From Colwellia sp. MB02u-6 (GTDB lineage: Bacteria > Pseudomonadota > Gammaproteobacteria > Enterobacterales > Alteromonadaceae), in assembly GCF_014077095.1 (NCBI RefSeq), contig NZ_JACGVG010000031.1, forward strand, positions 1-64,000: a stretch of 64,000 nt of DNA, read 5' to 3'. Under the pieces are notes generated by a model that saw only the letters and a list, made by a program, of their open reading frames with translations, had not been told where the DNA came from and ran no database searches. Positions within the stretch are counted from its first letter, which is position 1, and the number at the start of each line of letters is the position of its first letter. Made by a program: the position numbers and the translations under genes. Below, piece after piece: positions 53,545 to 63,356 of this stretch.

Positions 53545-55509
53545 TTATTTACTTACTTTGATAATAGCAACATCATAAGGAGCCATAGAAGCTTGCCCTA
53601 ACAGGTATGTGCCCATATTTTTTGCTGGGAATGTTTGTGCTATTCCTGCGTAGTTAAAGATATAAGCGAGATCACCACGATGAACAATCCGCATATCTTT
53701 AGGTAACCTTACTGTGGCGATATCGAGCTCTGTTGCTAAGTGCTCAAATTGTTCAATTAGAAAGTCATCACAAGTTAAGGTGGCGATATAGCTTGTATTA
53801 TCATGACGAACCACCGCGGGTGATTGATCGTGATATCTAGCGTCAACGATAACGTCTTTGGTTATTTCTAACTCTTCACGCCAACATCTGCTTTCAAACG
53901 TTTTATCTTTATAATTCAATTGTTCACTACAATCTGGACGAATGGTTTCAGTTGACAATACTTTGATGGGCAACAAGGCTTGAAGTTTACCCGGAGGTAA
54001 GTTCGGTGCTAATGAAAGCTCGTCGGTTTTCCCCCCTGAACGTGGGCCAAAAACAAAATGAGCATTCGAGTTTTTACATTTTTCTATGAAAGCATCGTCG
54101 ACAATCGGTAAGCATGGAGCAAGAATTAAATCGTATTGGCTAAAATCACCTTTAATCGAAATAAAATCTACTGCTAGACCTAATTGGCGCAATGCTGAAT
54201 AGTAGGAGAACTCTATTTGTTGGTGGTTGTAACTGTCGCCTTGGCGTTCAATTTCACTCACCCATTGGTTAGTCGTACCTGATAATATAGCAACTCTTGC
54301 TTCTACAGGTGCATCGATAGAGAAGTCTACGGTTTTTAACTCTTCGCGCATTTGTTCGATTTCTGCCCATGCGGCTGATTTTGAATTATCATTTCTTTTA
54401 ACGCCCGCATGCATTTGCTCTTGAGCAAACGGTGCTTGGCGCCAACGAAAATAACAAACACAATCTGCTCCGTGTGCAAAAGCTTGCCAAGACCACAAAC
54501 GTACCATGCCTTTTTCTGGACGAGGATTGTGATGTGCCCAATTTACAGGGCCAGGCTGTTGTTCCATGATCCAAAAGTTCTTTTTACTGATACCGCGACT
54601 TTGATCAAAGTCATAACTGGCAAAGTCAGGGTGGCCAGTACGCATATAAGGTTTGAATTCTTTAGCGGGTTTATCTTTAAAGAACATGTCAGATCGACCC
54701 AGTGGATAATTATCATAACTGACAAAGTCTAAATTTTCAGCGAGGGCATAATTGTCAGTTTGGGTGTCCACCATAGGAATAAAGTTATGGGTGACAAACC
54801 TATTCGGTGCATATTGGCGAATTATCGCTATCATTTTGTTATGAAACTGGATCACCTGATCTGAGCTAAAACGTCGATAAGCTAATTGGTGAGCAGGGTG
54901 AGTCTCTGTAACCGCTAATATAGGGAGTTCAATTTGATCGAAGCTTTGATATTCCATTGACCAAAAAACGGTGCCCCAATCGGTATTAAGTTTATCAATT
55001 GTTTTATAACGTGTTTGACACCAAGCATGAAATGCTTTTTTTGCTGCAGGTGAACCACTGTGAGTGGTATCATGACATGCAATTTCATTATCAGTTTGCC
55101 AACCGCATATTGCTGGATGTTCACCATAACGCTTTGCTAAAACTTCAGAAATGCGCATTGCTTCACGAAAATAATTTTTGCTAGAAAAATCATAATGTCG
55201 ACGTGAGCCAAAACCACGCTTTGTTCCTGTATTAATATCGATGGGTAAAATATCAGGATATTTATCAATCAACCACTTTGGTGGGGTCGCTGTCGGCGTA
55301 CACATAATGACTTCTAAACCAGCATTAGCTAAAGTCTCTATTGCACGGTCTAACCAGTCGAAAGTATAAACACCTTCACTGAACTCTATTCTTGACCAAG
55401 CAAATTCGCCAATACGAACATAACGTAAGCCAAGCTCGCGCATTTCTTTAGCATCTTGTGCCCACATTTTTTCTGGCCAATGCTCTGGATAATAACAAAC
55501 ACCTAACAT
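53545..55509 (-). CDS. Beta-galactosidase (GH42)
   Basis: A 654-residue cytoplasmic GH42 enzyme that hydrolyses terminal beta-galactosides. The TIM barrel starts at [20 protein letters not shown]. The acid/base Glu142 sits in [11 protein letters not shown] and the nucleophile Glu316 in [18 protein letters not shown]. Trimerisation and C-terminal domains follow at normal length. No signal peptide is seen, so the substrate must be imported. It heads a two-gene operon with the sodium symporter and is divergent from the alpha-galactosidase gene across a shared control region with a gal palindrome 51 bases upstream. Confidence 0.95.
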   Translation of the reverse strand: MLGVCYYPEHWPEKMWAQDAKEMRELGLRYVRIGEFAWSRIEFSEGVYTFDWLDRAIETLANAGLEVIMCTPTATPPKWLIDKYPDILPIDINTGTKRGFGSRRHYDFSSKNYFREAMRISEVLAKRYGEHPAICGWQTDNEIACHDTTHSGSPAAKKAFHAWCQTRYKTIDKLNTDWGTVFWSMEYQSFDQIELPILAVTETHPAHQLAYRRFSSDQVIQFHNKMIAIIRQYAPNRFVTHNFIPMVDTQTDNYALAENLDFVSYDNYPLGRSDMFFKDKPAKEFKPYMRTGHPDFASYDFDQSRGISKKNFWIMEQQPGPVNWAHHNPRPEKGMVRLWSWQAFAHGADCVCYFRWRQAPFAQEQMHAGVKRNDNSKSAAWAEIEQMREELKTVDFSIDAPVEARVAILSGTTNQWVSEIERQGDSYNHQQIEFSYYSALRQLGLAVDFISIKGDFSQYDLILAPCLPIVDDAFIEKCKNSNAHFVFGPRSGGKTDELSLAPNLPPGKLQALLPIKVLSTETIRPDCSEQLNYKDKTFESRCWREELEITKDVIVDARYHDQSPAVVRHDNTSYIATLTCDDFLIEQFEHLATELDIATVRLPKDMRIVHRGDLAYIFNYAGIAQTFPAKNMGTYLLGQASMAPYDVAIIKVSK

Positions 55510-55559
55510 TTAATTTTTACCAATTTATTATTTGAAAGTATATTATGCATATTAACCTT

Positions 55560-55574
55560 ATTTATATGATATAT
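55560..55574. promoter_or_regulatory. Gal-regulon palindrome between beta- and alpha-galactosidase genes (site B)
   Basis: ATTTATATGATATAT matches the site before the TonB receptor at 13 of 15 positions and keeps the ATTTATATGATA core. It lies 50 bases before the GH42 start and 175 before GH36, and may control both. Confidence 0.6.
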
Positions 55575-55679
55575 TCCAGTGAAATTATTAATGTGTTATC
55601 TTAAGGCATTCGTTTGGCAGTTCTTGATGCTTTAGATCAAATAATGCAATTCAGTAAATATATTAATCATAATTACATT

Positions 55680-55738
55680 CAATAAACTATAAATAAACTA
55701 TAAATAAATTTGAATTTGAATTTAAATTTGAATTTGAA
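55680..55738 (+). repeat. A/T-rich tandem repeats before the alpha-galactosidase gene
   Basis: Three near copies of AATAAACTAT are followed by about five copies of a TTTGAA-like hexamer ending at the ribosome site. The tract could vary in length by slippage and so alter expression. Confidence 0.65.
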
Positions 55739-55749
55739 GGACGTTTACA

Positions 55750-57885
55750 ATGAAATCACACCAACACTTTGTTCAGCTCAATAGTTCTAATGCTAGCTTA
55801 ATCATTGATTACCATAGTAAAACACCCGCTATAATTTATTGGGGAAAGCTATTATCTAAACAAACCTCTGCAGATATGTTATCGCTACTGTCTACTCGCC
55901 AAGAAGCAAAATGTTCGTTGGTTATTGAAGCGCCTATTTCATTGTCTCCTCTTTTAGGAGAGGGTTTTACAGGATCTCCAGGTATTGAAATTAACAATGA
56001 CGATTATGCATGGTCATTGGGTGGTGAACTTGTTGATATTATTCAGATAGATGAACATAAAGTTTGTTTTGAAACGCTAGATGATATTCGTCAAATTAAA
56101 GTAGTCCATACGCTTTCACTGCATCACGACACTGATGTGCTGAGCGCATATACTGAGTTAGTGAATCTGAGTGAACAATCAGTAACGGTTAATTGGTGTG
56201 CGACACCCACAATTCCGTTGTCTGATCAAATGAATAAAATAATGTCTTTTGAAGGACGATGGTCAAATGAATTTCAATGCCATTCACTTGACTTATTTCT
56301 GGGCAGTTTTGTACGTGAAAACCGTAAAGGAAAAACCTCTCATGACAACTTTCCTGGGATGGTAATGCACAATAATTTCACCCATGAACAAGCGGGTGAA
56401 TGCTTCGGCTTTCATCTTGGTTGGAGCGGTAACCATAAAATGCGTGCAGAACTGTTACCTGAAGGTCGCAGTTATGTCCAATTAGGTGAATTATTAATGC
56501 CGGGAGAGATAGTATTGTTGCCGCAACAATCGTATCAAAGCCCAATACTCTATGCTGGCTATTCTGATCAAGGCTTTAGTGGCTTATCTAACTGTTTCCA
56601 TCAATATGTTCGCAGTGAATTATTATCGCCAAAACTCAGCCAAAAGCCCCGTCCTGTACATTATAATACATGGGAAGGGATATACTTTGAGCATGATGTC
56701 GACACATTGAAAGAGCTTGCGAATAAAGTCGCAGGATTAGGAGCCGAGCGTTTTGTTTTAGATGACGGATGGTTTAAAGGCCGTCGTGGAGATTTTGCTG
56801 GTTTAGGTGATTGGGTTGTTGACAAAGAAATTTATCCTAACGGTTTATCGCCTCTTATTGATCATGTTAATCAACAGGGCATGGAATTTGGACTATGGTT
56901 TGAACCTGAAATGGTGAACCCAGACAGTGATTTATATCGCGCGCACCCTGACTGGGTTTTAGCAACAGCAGGTAATCAACAATTAAACTTTCGTAACCAG
57001 TTAGTACTCGATTTATCACGTAACGAAGTGGTTGATTATTTATTTCATGCGATTGATGACATTCTTACCGAATATCCTAAAATTGTTTATATTAAGTGGG
57101 ATATGAATCGAGACATTAATCACGCAGGTAACGCACAAGGCAAGCCTGCTATACATCAACAAACAACAGCTTTATATCAATTAATTGATCGCATAAAGCA
57201 AAAGCACACACATGTTGAAATTGAGAGTTGTTCTTCAGGTGGAGCACGTGTGGATTATGGTGTACTGGCTCATACTGACCGCGTGTGGACCTCTGATTCG
57301 AATGATGCTTTAGATAGATTATCGATTCAACGAGGTTGCTCATTCTTCTTCCCTAGTGAAGTCATGGGCGCTCATATTGGGCCAAGAGAATGCCATATCA
57401 CAGGTAGAATTGTCAGTATGGAAATGCGTGCTGCAGTGGCATTTTTTGGTCATATGGGGTTAGAAATGGACCCCAGAGAATTAACGGATGAAGACTGTGA
57501 ACAGTTATCTACAATTATTGCGTTACATAAAAAGCATCGTCAATTAATTCACAGTGGTGAGTTAATTCGTTTGAATAAAGATGGTGACTCAATTAATTTT
57601 GGTATAATTAACCAGGATAAATCACAAGCACTTTTTGCTTATAATAGTATCCATGAAACGAAAAGAACTACGCCACCTAAGTATAAATTTGTCGGGTTAT
57701 CTGCAGATAAAGTCTATAAATTAACACTGGTTTGGCCTACTAAACTTAAGGAATATTCACCTTCTGTTTTAAGTAAAATTCAGGGCAAAAACTTTTCGGG
57801 TGAAGCACTTATGCAGTTGGGCATGCAGTTGCCAGTATTATTTCCTCAGACGTCATTAATTTTTGAATTGAACGATACGCAATAA
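55750..57885 (+). CDS. Alpha-galactosidase (GH36)
   Basis: A 711-residue GH36 enzyme that releases alpha-linked galactose, for instance from raffinose or melibiose. An N-terminal beta-supersandwich precedes the catalytic barrel with FVLDDGWFKGRRGDFAGLGD (335-354), the nucleophile Asp451 in YIKWDMNRDI, IESCSSGGARVDYG and the acid/base Asp516 in WTSDSNDALDR. Length fits the tetrameric bacterial AgaA type. There is no signal peptide. It is divergent from the GH42-symporter operon. Confidence 0.95.
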   Translation: MKSHQHFVQLNSSNASLIIDYHSKTPAIIYWGKLLSKQTSADMLSLLSTRQEAKCSLVIEAPISLSPLLGEGFTGSPGIEINNDDYAWSLGGELVDIIQIDEHKVCFETLDDIRQIKVVHTLSLHHDTDVLSAYTELVNLSEQSVTVNWCATPTIPLSDQMNKIMSFEGRWSNEFQCHSLDLFLGSFVRENRKGKTSHDNFPGMVMHNNFTHEQAGECFGFHLGWSGNHKMRAELLPEGRSYVQLGELLMPGEIVLLPQQSYQSPILYAGYSDQGFSGLSNCFHQYVRSELLSPKLSQKPRPVHYNTWEGIYFEHDVDTLKELANKVAGLGAERFVLDDGWFKGRRGDFAGLGDWVVDKEIYPNGLSPLIDHVNQQGMEFGLWFEPEMVNPDSDLYRAHPDWVLATAGNQQLNFRNQLVLDLSRNEVVDYLFHAIDDILTEYPKIVYIKWDMNRDINHAGNAQGKPAIHQQTTALYQLIDRIKQKHTHVEIESCSSGGARVDYGVLAHTDRVWTSDSNDALDRLSIQRGCSFFFPSEVMGAHIGPRECHITGRIVSMEMRAAVAFFGHMGLEMDPRELTDEDCEQLSTIIALHKKHRQLIHSGELIRLNKDGDSINFGIINQDKSQALFAYNSIHETKRTTPPKYKFVGLSADKVYKLTLVWPTKLKEYSPSVLSKIQGKNFSGEALMQLGMQLPVLFPQTSLIFELNDTQ

Positions 57886-57998
57886 CTGTTTTAAATATAT
57901 TTGGATTTTTTAACGTCGACATAAAAGGGATTTAGTCGTTGAAATTTAAAAATTTCAGAAAATTTTTAATACAAAATGTTCAATACTGAAAGGGCATA

Positions 57999-58035
57999 AG
58001 CCATGTTTTGATTGATTCTCTTACAAAACATGGCT
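57999..58035. terminator. Hairpin between convergent genes
   Basis: AGCCATGTTTTG (57999-58010) pairs perfectly with CAAAACATGGCT (58024-58035), between the GH36 and epimerase stops. T-tails are weak, so the terminator role is inferred from stem strength and position. Confidence 0.55.
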
Positions 58036-58128
58036 GAATACGTTTTAACCTTCTCGTTGAAAGCTTAAGCCTGCACTTTATTATTAAGTGAGCAACACCT
58101 TTGTAGTCAATAGTGTTTCGAGTATAAG

Positions 58129-59010
58129 CTAAGTTTCTTTAGGAGTAATAGACATTGATATTGTCATTCTTTCTTGAGGATTTAACGTCATAATACCCGT
58201 ATTATCGATTCCGTTGTTTGACATATTTATAGCATCGGTACTGTGAGTAACAGGTTCAAAACAAAAGTAGTTTTGATTTTTTGGACTGTATACCACGATA
58301 AACTTACAGTTTGAAGACGTGGTTATATCGGCTTTAGCCTTCCATTCAGGCCAAACGATTGTCGCTGCAGCAGAAAAACCAGTAAATACATTATCTAAAT
58401 TACTATTTGTTATTAATAACCCTTCCGGCTTAGCCAAAGATTTAGGCGCACCGATAAGTGTTGTTGGCATACTTTCGTCATCTACAGCCCACATCTGTTC
58501 GACAGAACATTTTAAAGATGTTTTTTTCGTTAAGCTAAAGTAAGGGTGTAATCCTAATCCTGCCGGCATTTTACTCGTTGAGTTATTCATTAATGAAAGT
58601 TCAATACTCAACGCACTGCCTTTCAGTGTAAAAACTTGTTGAGCGCTATAAGAGAAAGGCCATTCGGCTTGTTGATAATGATATTCGAGCGTTAAGTTAG
58701 TATCGGTTTGATGTATAACCTTCCAAGGTAATTGCCAACCATGCCCATGAATACTGTGCTTTTCAGGTAAATGATTCAGTGGAAGTTGACTACTTTTTTC
58801 TTGCCAATTTAAAAGACCATATTTAATACGGTTAGAATAGGGTACAAGCGGGAAACAGCTACTAGCTAGCACAGATTTTGCGTTATTGCTGTTTCTTAAT
58901 ATAGGTACAACGCTATTATGTAATTTGGCATCATAAGCCAAAATAGCTCCACCTAATTCAGGTAAAATCTCTACTTTAGCAATATCACTCTTTAAAAATA
59001 TTGAGGCCAT
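58129..59010 (-). CDS. Aldose 1-epimerase family protein
   Basis: A 293-residue galactose-mutarotase-like protein (GalM superfamily): CFPLVPYSNRIKYGLLNWQ near residue 55, the His pair in HSIHGHGWQLPWKV, and LGLHPYFSL with the second active-site His. It should interconvert anomers of galactose, which speeds entry into either galactokinase or galactose dehydrogenase. It is the last gene of a minus-strand run of galactose-oxidation genes, but a palindrome 16 bases before its start suggests it can also be transcribed separately. Confidence 0.85.
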   Translation of the reverse strand: MASIFLKSDIAKVEILPELGGAILAYDAKLHNSVVPILRNSNNAKSVLASSCFPLVPYSNRIKYGLLNWQEKSSQLPLNHLPEKHSIHGHGWQLPWKVIHQTDTNLTLEYHYQQAEWPFSYSAQQVFTLKGSALSIELSLMNNSTSKMPAGLGLHPYFSLTKKTSLKCSVEQMWAVDDESMPTTLIGAPKSLAKPEGLLITNSNLDNVFTGFSAAATIVWPEWKAKADITTSSNCKFIVVYSPKNQNYFCFEPVTHSTDAINMSNNGIDNTGIMTLNPQERMTISMSITPKET

Positions 59011-59026
59011 AATTTAGTTAAGTATT

Positions 59027-59041
59027 ATTTATATGATAATT
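59027..59041. promoter_or_regulatory. Gal-regulon palindrome before the epimerase gene (site C)
   Basis: ATTTATATGATAATT keeps the ATTTATATGATA core and matches the TonB-receptor site at 14 of 15 positions, 16 bases before the epimerase start. Binding by the GntR protein is inferred. Confidence 0.6.
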
Positions 59042-59106
59042 AAGTTAAATTAAAACACTAAGATGTAGTCTTGTCTAGTGATAAATTTAGGATAATTAAG
59101 GGTATT

Positions 59107-60030
59107 TTATGAAGACGAGTTAAAGCAAATTGTGCACTGAGGGTCTACTAAACCAGAAGCACCAGTTAACTGATAAATAAAGAGGTTACCTGATAAGGGT
59201 TCTTTGGTGAGAGCGGAACTAGATAAGCCTTGTTTAGCGCTAGTGACTATTAACCAATCTAAGTTTGCGCCTCCGATAGTAACACATGAAGGTTGTGATA
59301 CGGGGAGCACTATTGATAAGTCAATTTCACCATTACAATTATATCTTATGACTTTACTGCTACCCCATTGCGCATTCCATAAGTAATCTTGGGCGTCTAC
59401 TATTGAACCGTCAGGGAACGTTGCAGTGTTTGTGGTTGCAAATAGTTTTTTATTACTAATAGCTGCTTTTTCTTTACAAAAATCATATTGAAATATTTGA
59501 TGGCTTGGAGAATCTGCATGATAGAGAATATCTCCTGCTTTGTTCCAACATAAACTATTAGAAATAAGTAAATCATCCATCTTTTTATGGCAGTTAAGTT
59601 GATGATCAACACAATATAATGCAGATTTTTGTTTGGTTGTAGATGCTGATTCAACCATTGACCCGGCCCAAAATCTGCCTTGCTTATCTACTCGACCATC
59701 ATTAAGACGGTTACCCTTTATGTGAAGCTCTGGTTGATTTATCCAATCTATCTGAGATGTTATAAAGTTATATCGAGCAAAACCCTGTTCAAAGGCTGCA
59801 ATGATTTGATTATTAACCGGAGTAAATGCAAAGCTGGCCATACGTTGAGGTAAGGTAAATTTTTCTAATACCTCACTGGAAATATAATATCGGTACAAAT
59901 CACAGGCTTCAATATCGAGCCAATAAATAGCTTGTTGCTCGTCATGCCATAAAACGCCTTCACCTAACTGACATTGACAAGGAATAATTTTCAATAACGT
60001 AGCCGTTGTAGTACTCATTATGTTTGCCAT
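59107..60030 (-). CDS. SMP-30/gluconolactonase-family lactonase
   Basis: A 307-residue six-bladed beta-propeller of the SMP-30/LRE family, a calcium-dependent sugar lactonase. Recognisable segments are QCQLGEGVLWHDEQQAIYWL with the metal-ligand Glu, GNRLNDGRVDKQGRFWAGSM and NTATFPDGSIVDAQDYLWNA with the catalytic Asp. In this operon the expected substrate is galactono-lactone made by the SDR dehydrogenase. Its start overlaps the dgoA stop by 13 bases; an ATG four codons later is also possible. Confidence 0.88.
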   Translation of the reverse strand: MANIMSTTTATLLKIIPCQCQLGEGVLWHDEQQAIYWLDIEACDLYRYYISSEVLEKFTLPQRMASFAFTPVNNQIIAAFEQGFARYNFITSQIDWINQPELHIKGNRLNDGRVDKQGRFWAGSMVESASTTKQKSALYCVDHQLNCHKKMDDLLISNSLCWNKAGDILYHADSPSHQIFQYDFCKEKAAISNKKLFATTNTATFPDGSIVDAQDYLWNAQWGSSKVIRYNCNGEIDLSIVLPVSQPSCVTIGGANLDWLIVTSAKQGLSSSALTKEPLSGNLFIYQLTGASGLVDPQCTICFNSSS

Positions 60031-60665
60031 TGTTTATTTATAGTAGTAGTGGGGGTTATATTGAGTACTTTATTTAATTTAATTACTTTAGCCATAGTTT
60101 CATCAAGAGAGTCATTACTTTGATATAAACTACTCCCAAAGCCTAAGGCACTAGCCCCAGATGATAACCATTGTAAAACATTACTTTGTGAAACACCCCC
60201 AACAGGAATGATATGTACGTCATTAGGTAAAACAGATTTTAGTGCCTTAACATGACTAAAACCGTAAGTTTGAGCGGGAAATAGTTTCAACCACCTTGCT
60301 CCAGCTTGATAAGCTAAAATGGCTTCGGTTGGTGTTGCTATTCCAGCTATAACATGTAAGTTTTTTGATTGGCAATAGTGAATTAAATCTGGGTCACAAT
60401 GTGGTGAAACAATGAGTTTACCGCCAACATTTTCTATTTGTATAACTTGTTCTATGTTGAACACGCTACCAGCACCAATTAAGCAGTCATCAGGAAGAGC
60501 ATTAACAAGTTTCTCAATCGACTTAATTGCTTGAGGCGAATTTAAAGGCACTTCAATGACACGGATCCCATGAGCGTATAAACATAGTGCTATTTCGACG
60601 ACATCTTCAGGTGTTATACCACGTAAAATAGCAATGACAGGGTGCTTTTTAATATATTTTTCCAA
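60018..60665 (-). CDS. dgoA: 2-dehydro-3-deoxy-6-phosphogalactonate aldolase
   Basis: A 215-residue class I aldolase of the KDPG/KDPGal family, cleaving 2-keto-3-deoxy-6-phosphogalactonate to pyruvate and glyceraldehyde-3-phosphate. PVIAILRGITPEDVVEIAL and VIEVPLNSPQAIKSIEKL (Glu38), LIGAGSVFNIEQV, and the Schiff-base Lys127 in ARWLKLFPAQ match E. coli DgoA. It lies between dgoK and the lactonase gene, which favours the galactonate over the gluconate isomer. Confidence 0.92.
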   Translation of the reverse strand: MEKYIKKHPVIAILRGITPEDVVEIALCLYAHGIRVIEVPLNSPQAIKSIEKLVNALPDDCLIGAGSVFNIEQVIQIENVGGKLIVSPHCDPDLIHYCQSKNLHVIAGIATPTEAILAYQAGARWLKLFPAQTYGFSHVKALKSVLPNDVHIIPVGGVSQSNVLQWLSSGASALGFGSSLYQSNDSLDETMAKVIKLNKVLNITPTTTINKQWQT

Positions 60666-60697
60666 CGATAATCCTTAGTTAATAAACTATTAACTCT

Positions 60698-61657
60698 TTA
60701 ATTTTGTTGGCTCGGTAATGCTAGAATCTGCTGGTATACTGCATTAAAACCTAATAAAGTCATATCAGTAACTTTGCACATATTTGTTTTGATGCCATGT
60801 ATTTCCAGTACTTGTGAAAATTGCTGACTTAAGTGCTTAGCGCCTATTATAGAGACCTCACCTAATTCAGGTAAGTTCCATTCTTCAGCATTCATTGCTG
60901 CACGCACATCACTACCAATTAACAAACCTGATAAATATGAGGATGCTTGCGAATTAGTTAACTCTCCAAAAAGTTGCTTACTCCTGACACTAAATAAACC
61001 GTGAGTAAAACTACCTAATTCACTTTTTAACGTAAAGTCAGCGCCTTTTTTAAATGCAGGTTGATCGAATGTTGAATCACATTTTTTAATTAAAATACTG
61101 TGGTTGGTTAATAAGTCAAAAAGTTCACCTGTCATCGCTGTTTTAAAGAGTTCAACTTTACCTTCTTTAATCAACACCCATTTAGTATGTGTGCCTGGTA
61201 AACAAACTAGATGTGTCCCTTTAAATCTTTGAGTATCTTGTTGTAGCCACCCAAGCGTTTGCAGCTCTTCACCTCGCATCACATCATAATTATCATTACT
61301 TAAACGACAGCTCAACCCTGGAATAATAGTGATGTCATGGCCAGCACAAGTAAAGTTAACACCTTTTACTGCTATGCCTCCAAGTTTCGTTGGGCAAGGG
61401 AGGTAGTCAGTTTCTTTCCAACCAAGACTTGAGCCAATTTGTCCGATCATAAAAATAGGAACTTTGCCATATTGTGAAAGCCAAGGGGAAATACAGTCAA
61501 ATAGGGTTTGTTCAAAGCTATGAATAACTTTATTTACCCCTAAGCTATTCGCTTTATCAACCAACGTCAGGGGGGTATCTTTATTTACTTTACATAAAAA
61601 AGCACGTAAATGGCTTGTTCCCCAATCAACAGCAACAATATATTCATGAATTAACAA
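60698..61657 (-). CDS. dgoK: 2-dehydro-3-deoxygalactonokinase
   Basis: A 319-residue sugar-acid kinase of the DgoK family: N-terminal VAVDWGTSHLRAFL phosphate loop, MRGEELQTLGWLQQD, CLPGTHTKWVLIKEGKVELF and the C-terminal ALPSQQN tail. It phosphorylates 2-keto-3-deoxygalactonate. The start is a TTG directly abutting the TAA stop of the SDR gene, with GGGAGA ten bases upstream, so it is translationally coupled. Length fits the family (about 290-330). Confidence 0.92.
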   Translation of the reverse strand: MLIHEYIVAVDWGTSHLRAFLCKVNKDTPLTLVDKANSLGVNKVIHSFEQTLFDCISPWLSQYGKVPIFMIGQIGSSLGWKETDYLPCPTKLGGIAVKGVNFTCAGHDITIIPGLSCRLSNDNYDVMRGEELQTLGWLQQDTQRFKGTHLVCLPGTHTKWVLIKEGKVELFKTAMTGELFDLLTNHSILIKKCDSTFDQPAFKKGADFTLKSELGSFTHGLFSVRSKQLFGELTNSQASSYLSGLLIGSDVRAAMNAEEWNLPELGEVSIIGAKHLSQQFSQVLEIHGIKTNMCKVTDMTLLGFNAVYQQILALPSQQN

Positions 61658-62425
61658 TTATGTTCTCCCGCCATCAATTATTATGTTTTGTCCTGTGATT
61701 AACGCACTATCATCCGAGGCTAAAAATAAGGCTAAATTTGCAACATCTTCAGGCAAAATCCTTGTTTTAAGCGCCATAGATTCAGTCCATTTGTCTTCTT
61801 CTTTATTCGTCAACCAGCTTGCTAATTGACGTTCAGTTGCTACCCAGCCTGGAACTATTGCATTAACCCTAATATTTTGATCACCAAATTCTTTTGAAAG
61901 GGCTTTGGTCATGCCCATTAATCCGGCCTTAGCGGTAACATAGCCTGTCATATGTTGTTGCCCCATTAATGCATTAATAGAGCTGAAGTTGATGATGCTA
62001 CCTGAGGCATTTTTTTTCATAATGCTATATGCAGCTTGAGCAGAAAAAAAGGCAGGGTCTAGATTGACTTGCATACATTTATGCCAATCATGTGCCGAAA
62101 TTTTTTCAATATCTTGACGGTTATCATTACCAACATTATTGACGAGTACATCTAAACTGCCAAAATTCTCTGAGGCATCGGTAATGGCTTGTTTTAATGA
62201 TTCAGATTTTGTCACGTCAATCGCTCTAAACCACACATTACCGAGTGTGGTTGAAGGCAAGCTATTTATTAATTCTTCAGCTAGATTTTGATTTAAATCT
62301 ATAAAGGCTACTTTTGCTTCTTGCTGCACAAACGCTTTAACCATAGACGCACCAATACCGCTGGCGCCACCAGTAATAAAAACGACTTTATCTTTTAAAT
62401 TTTTATATTGAGTTGATAAACCCAT
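61658..62425 (-). CDS. SDR sugar dehydrogenase, probable galactose 1-dehydrogenase
   Basis: A 255-residue classical short-chain dehydrogenase. The NAD motif TGGASGIG lies at 18-25, VNNVGNDNR at 95-103, catalytic Ser near 148, and Tyr162-Lys166 in GYVTAK. The VNNxxNDxR variation is typical of the SDR group that includes bacterial galactose, xylose and arabinose 1-dehydrogenases. As the first gene of a run with dgoK, dgoA and a lactonase, oxidation of galactose to galactono-lactone is the best assignment. Its upstream region is cut by an IS3 remnant starting 75 bases away. Confidence 0.83.
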   Translation of the reverse strand: MGLSTQYKNLKDKVVFITGGASGIGASMVKAFVQQEAKVAFIDLNQNLAEELINSLPSTTLGNVWFRAIDVTKSESLKQAITDASENFGSLDVLVNNVGNDNRQDIEKISAHDWHKCMQVNLDPAFFSAQAAYSIMKKNASGSIINFSSINALMGQQHMTGYVTAKAGLMGMTKALSKEFGDQNIRVNAIVPGWVATERQLASWLTNKEEDKWTESMALKTRILPEDVANLALFLASDDSALITGQNIIIDGGRT

Positions 62426-62499
62426 TCCAATACTCCAACTAGTTAAAAAGGTTATATATTTTTCTTAATAGCAGAGAAAATATTATTATGCCTTGTATG

Positions 62500-63260
62500 G
62501 TAATCCCTCCACTTTAAAGGCGGTCGGTAGTAGACATTTTACTCTGTATTAGTTTAATTTTTTGAATTGGAGTAATACCGCCAATCACCATGTTAGGTCG
62601 CTAATGGTTATAAGTCTATAACCATTATGTTGCTCTGTTTTGTAACTCTCAATATCATGATAAATGTAATGACTGAGCTTAGTGATATCTTACGGTCCAA
62701 TTTAAACGCTCAATATATGCGTTTTGCTTTGGGTTACCTAACTGAATAAAGCATAATTCAATGTCGTTCTGTTTTACTCAAGTTGCGAGTTTATGACTAA
62801 TATATTCAAGCGCATTATTAGGGCGAATACGTTTAGGTTTACTACACCATTAAATAACTCTATCAAGAGCTCGAATAACACGTTCTGCTGGCAAGGATAT
62901 ATCTGTATCGTTGCTTGAACGTTAAAGCCAGAGGAGAATTGCTATTTTTCATTATCACTGCTCAGCTTTGTCTAATACCGATAGCAGGTTTCGCTAATGG
63001 AGAATACTCTACAGATTAAACTGATGCTAACATTATGATGATGTATCGCTTCTTGAACCATGACTTTACACTCAGAAGCTTTCAGCAATCTTTTTGCCAG
63101 TGCTTCCTGAATAATTTATGCTTTTAAACGCTCTCCAGCAGACACTTATTTCAAGGGTCTACTTTTTTCTAGCTCTTTAATTTTTTTCATGAATATTTTC
63201 CCGCTTATAGCATAAGAGAAGATTCTACTTTTGACTTCGATTATTTTTAGGGGGGATTAC
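62500..63260 (-). mobile_element. Decayed IS3-family element
   Basis: GTAATCCCTCC (62500-62510) and GGGGGGATTAC (63250-63260) are imperfect terminal inverted repeats. Between them the minus strand encodes broken pieces of an IS3-type transposase: MKKIKELEKSRPLK, VSAGERLKA, IIQEALAKRLLKASECKVMV, HHHNVSISLICRVFSISETC and later SHYIYHDIESYKTEQHNGYR, with many stops. At 761 bases it is shorter than an intact IS3 element, so internal DNA is lost. It separates the SDR-dgo operon from gntR. Confidence 0.8.
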
Positions 63261-63288
63261 GGTACTACTATTTATTAGTGAGATAAAC

Positions 63289-63324
63289 TTATATCATATT
63301 TTTACAAAATTAAATATGATATAA
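63289..63324. promoter_or_regulatory. Inverted pair of gal-regulon cores before gntR (site D)
   Basis: TTATATCATATTT (63289-63301) and AAATATGATATAA (63312-63324) are a perfect 13-bp inverted repeat with a ten-base spacer, 32 bases before the gntR start. Each arm contains the ATATGATA core also found before other galactose genes, which suggests autoregulation. Confidence 0.65.
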
Positions 63325-63356
63325 CATATTAATTAACAAGTTTGGAACAGCACTAA

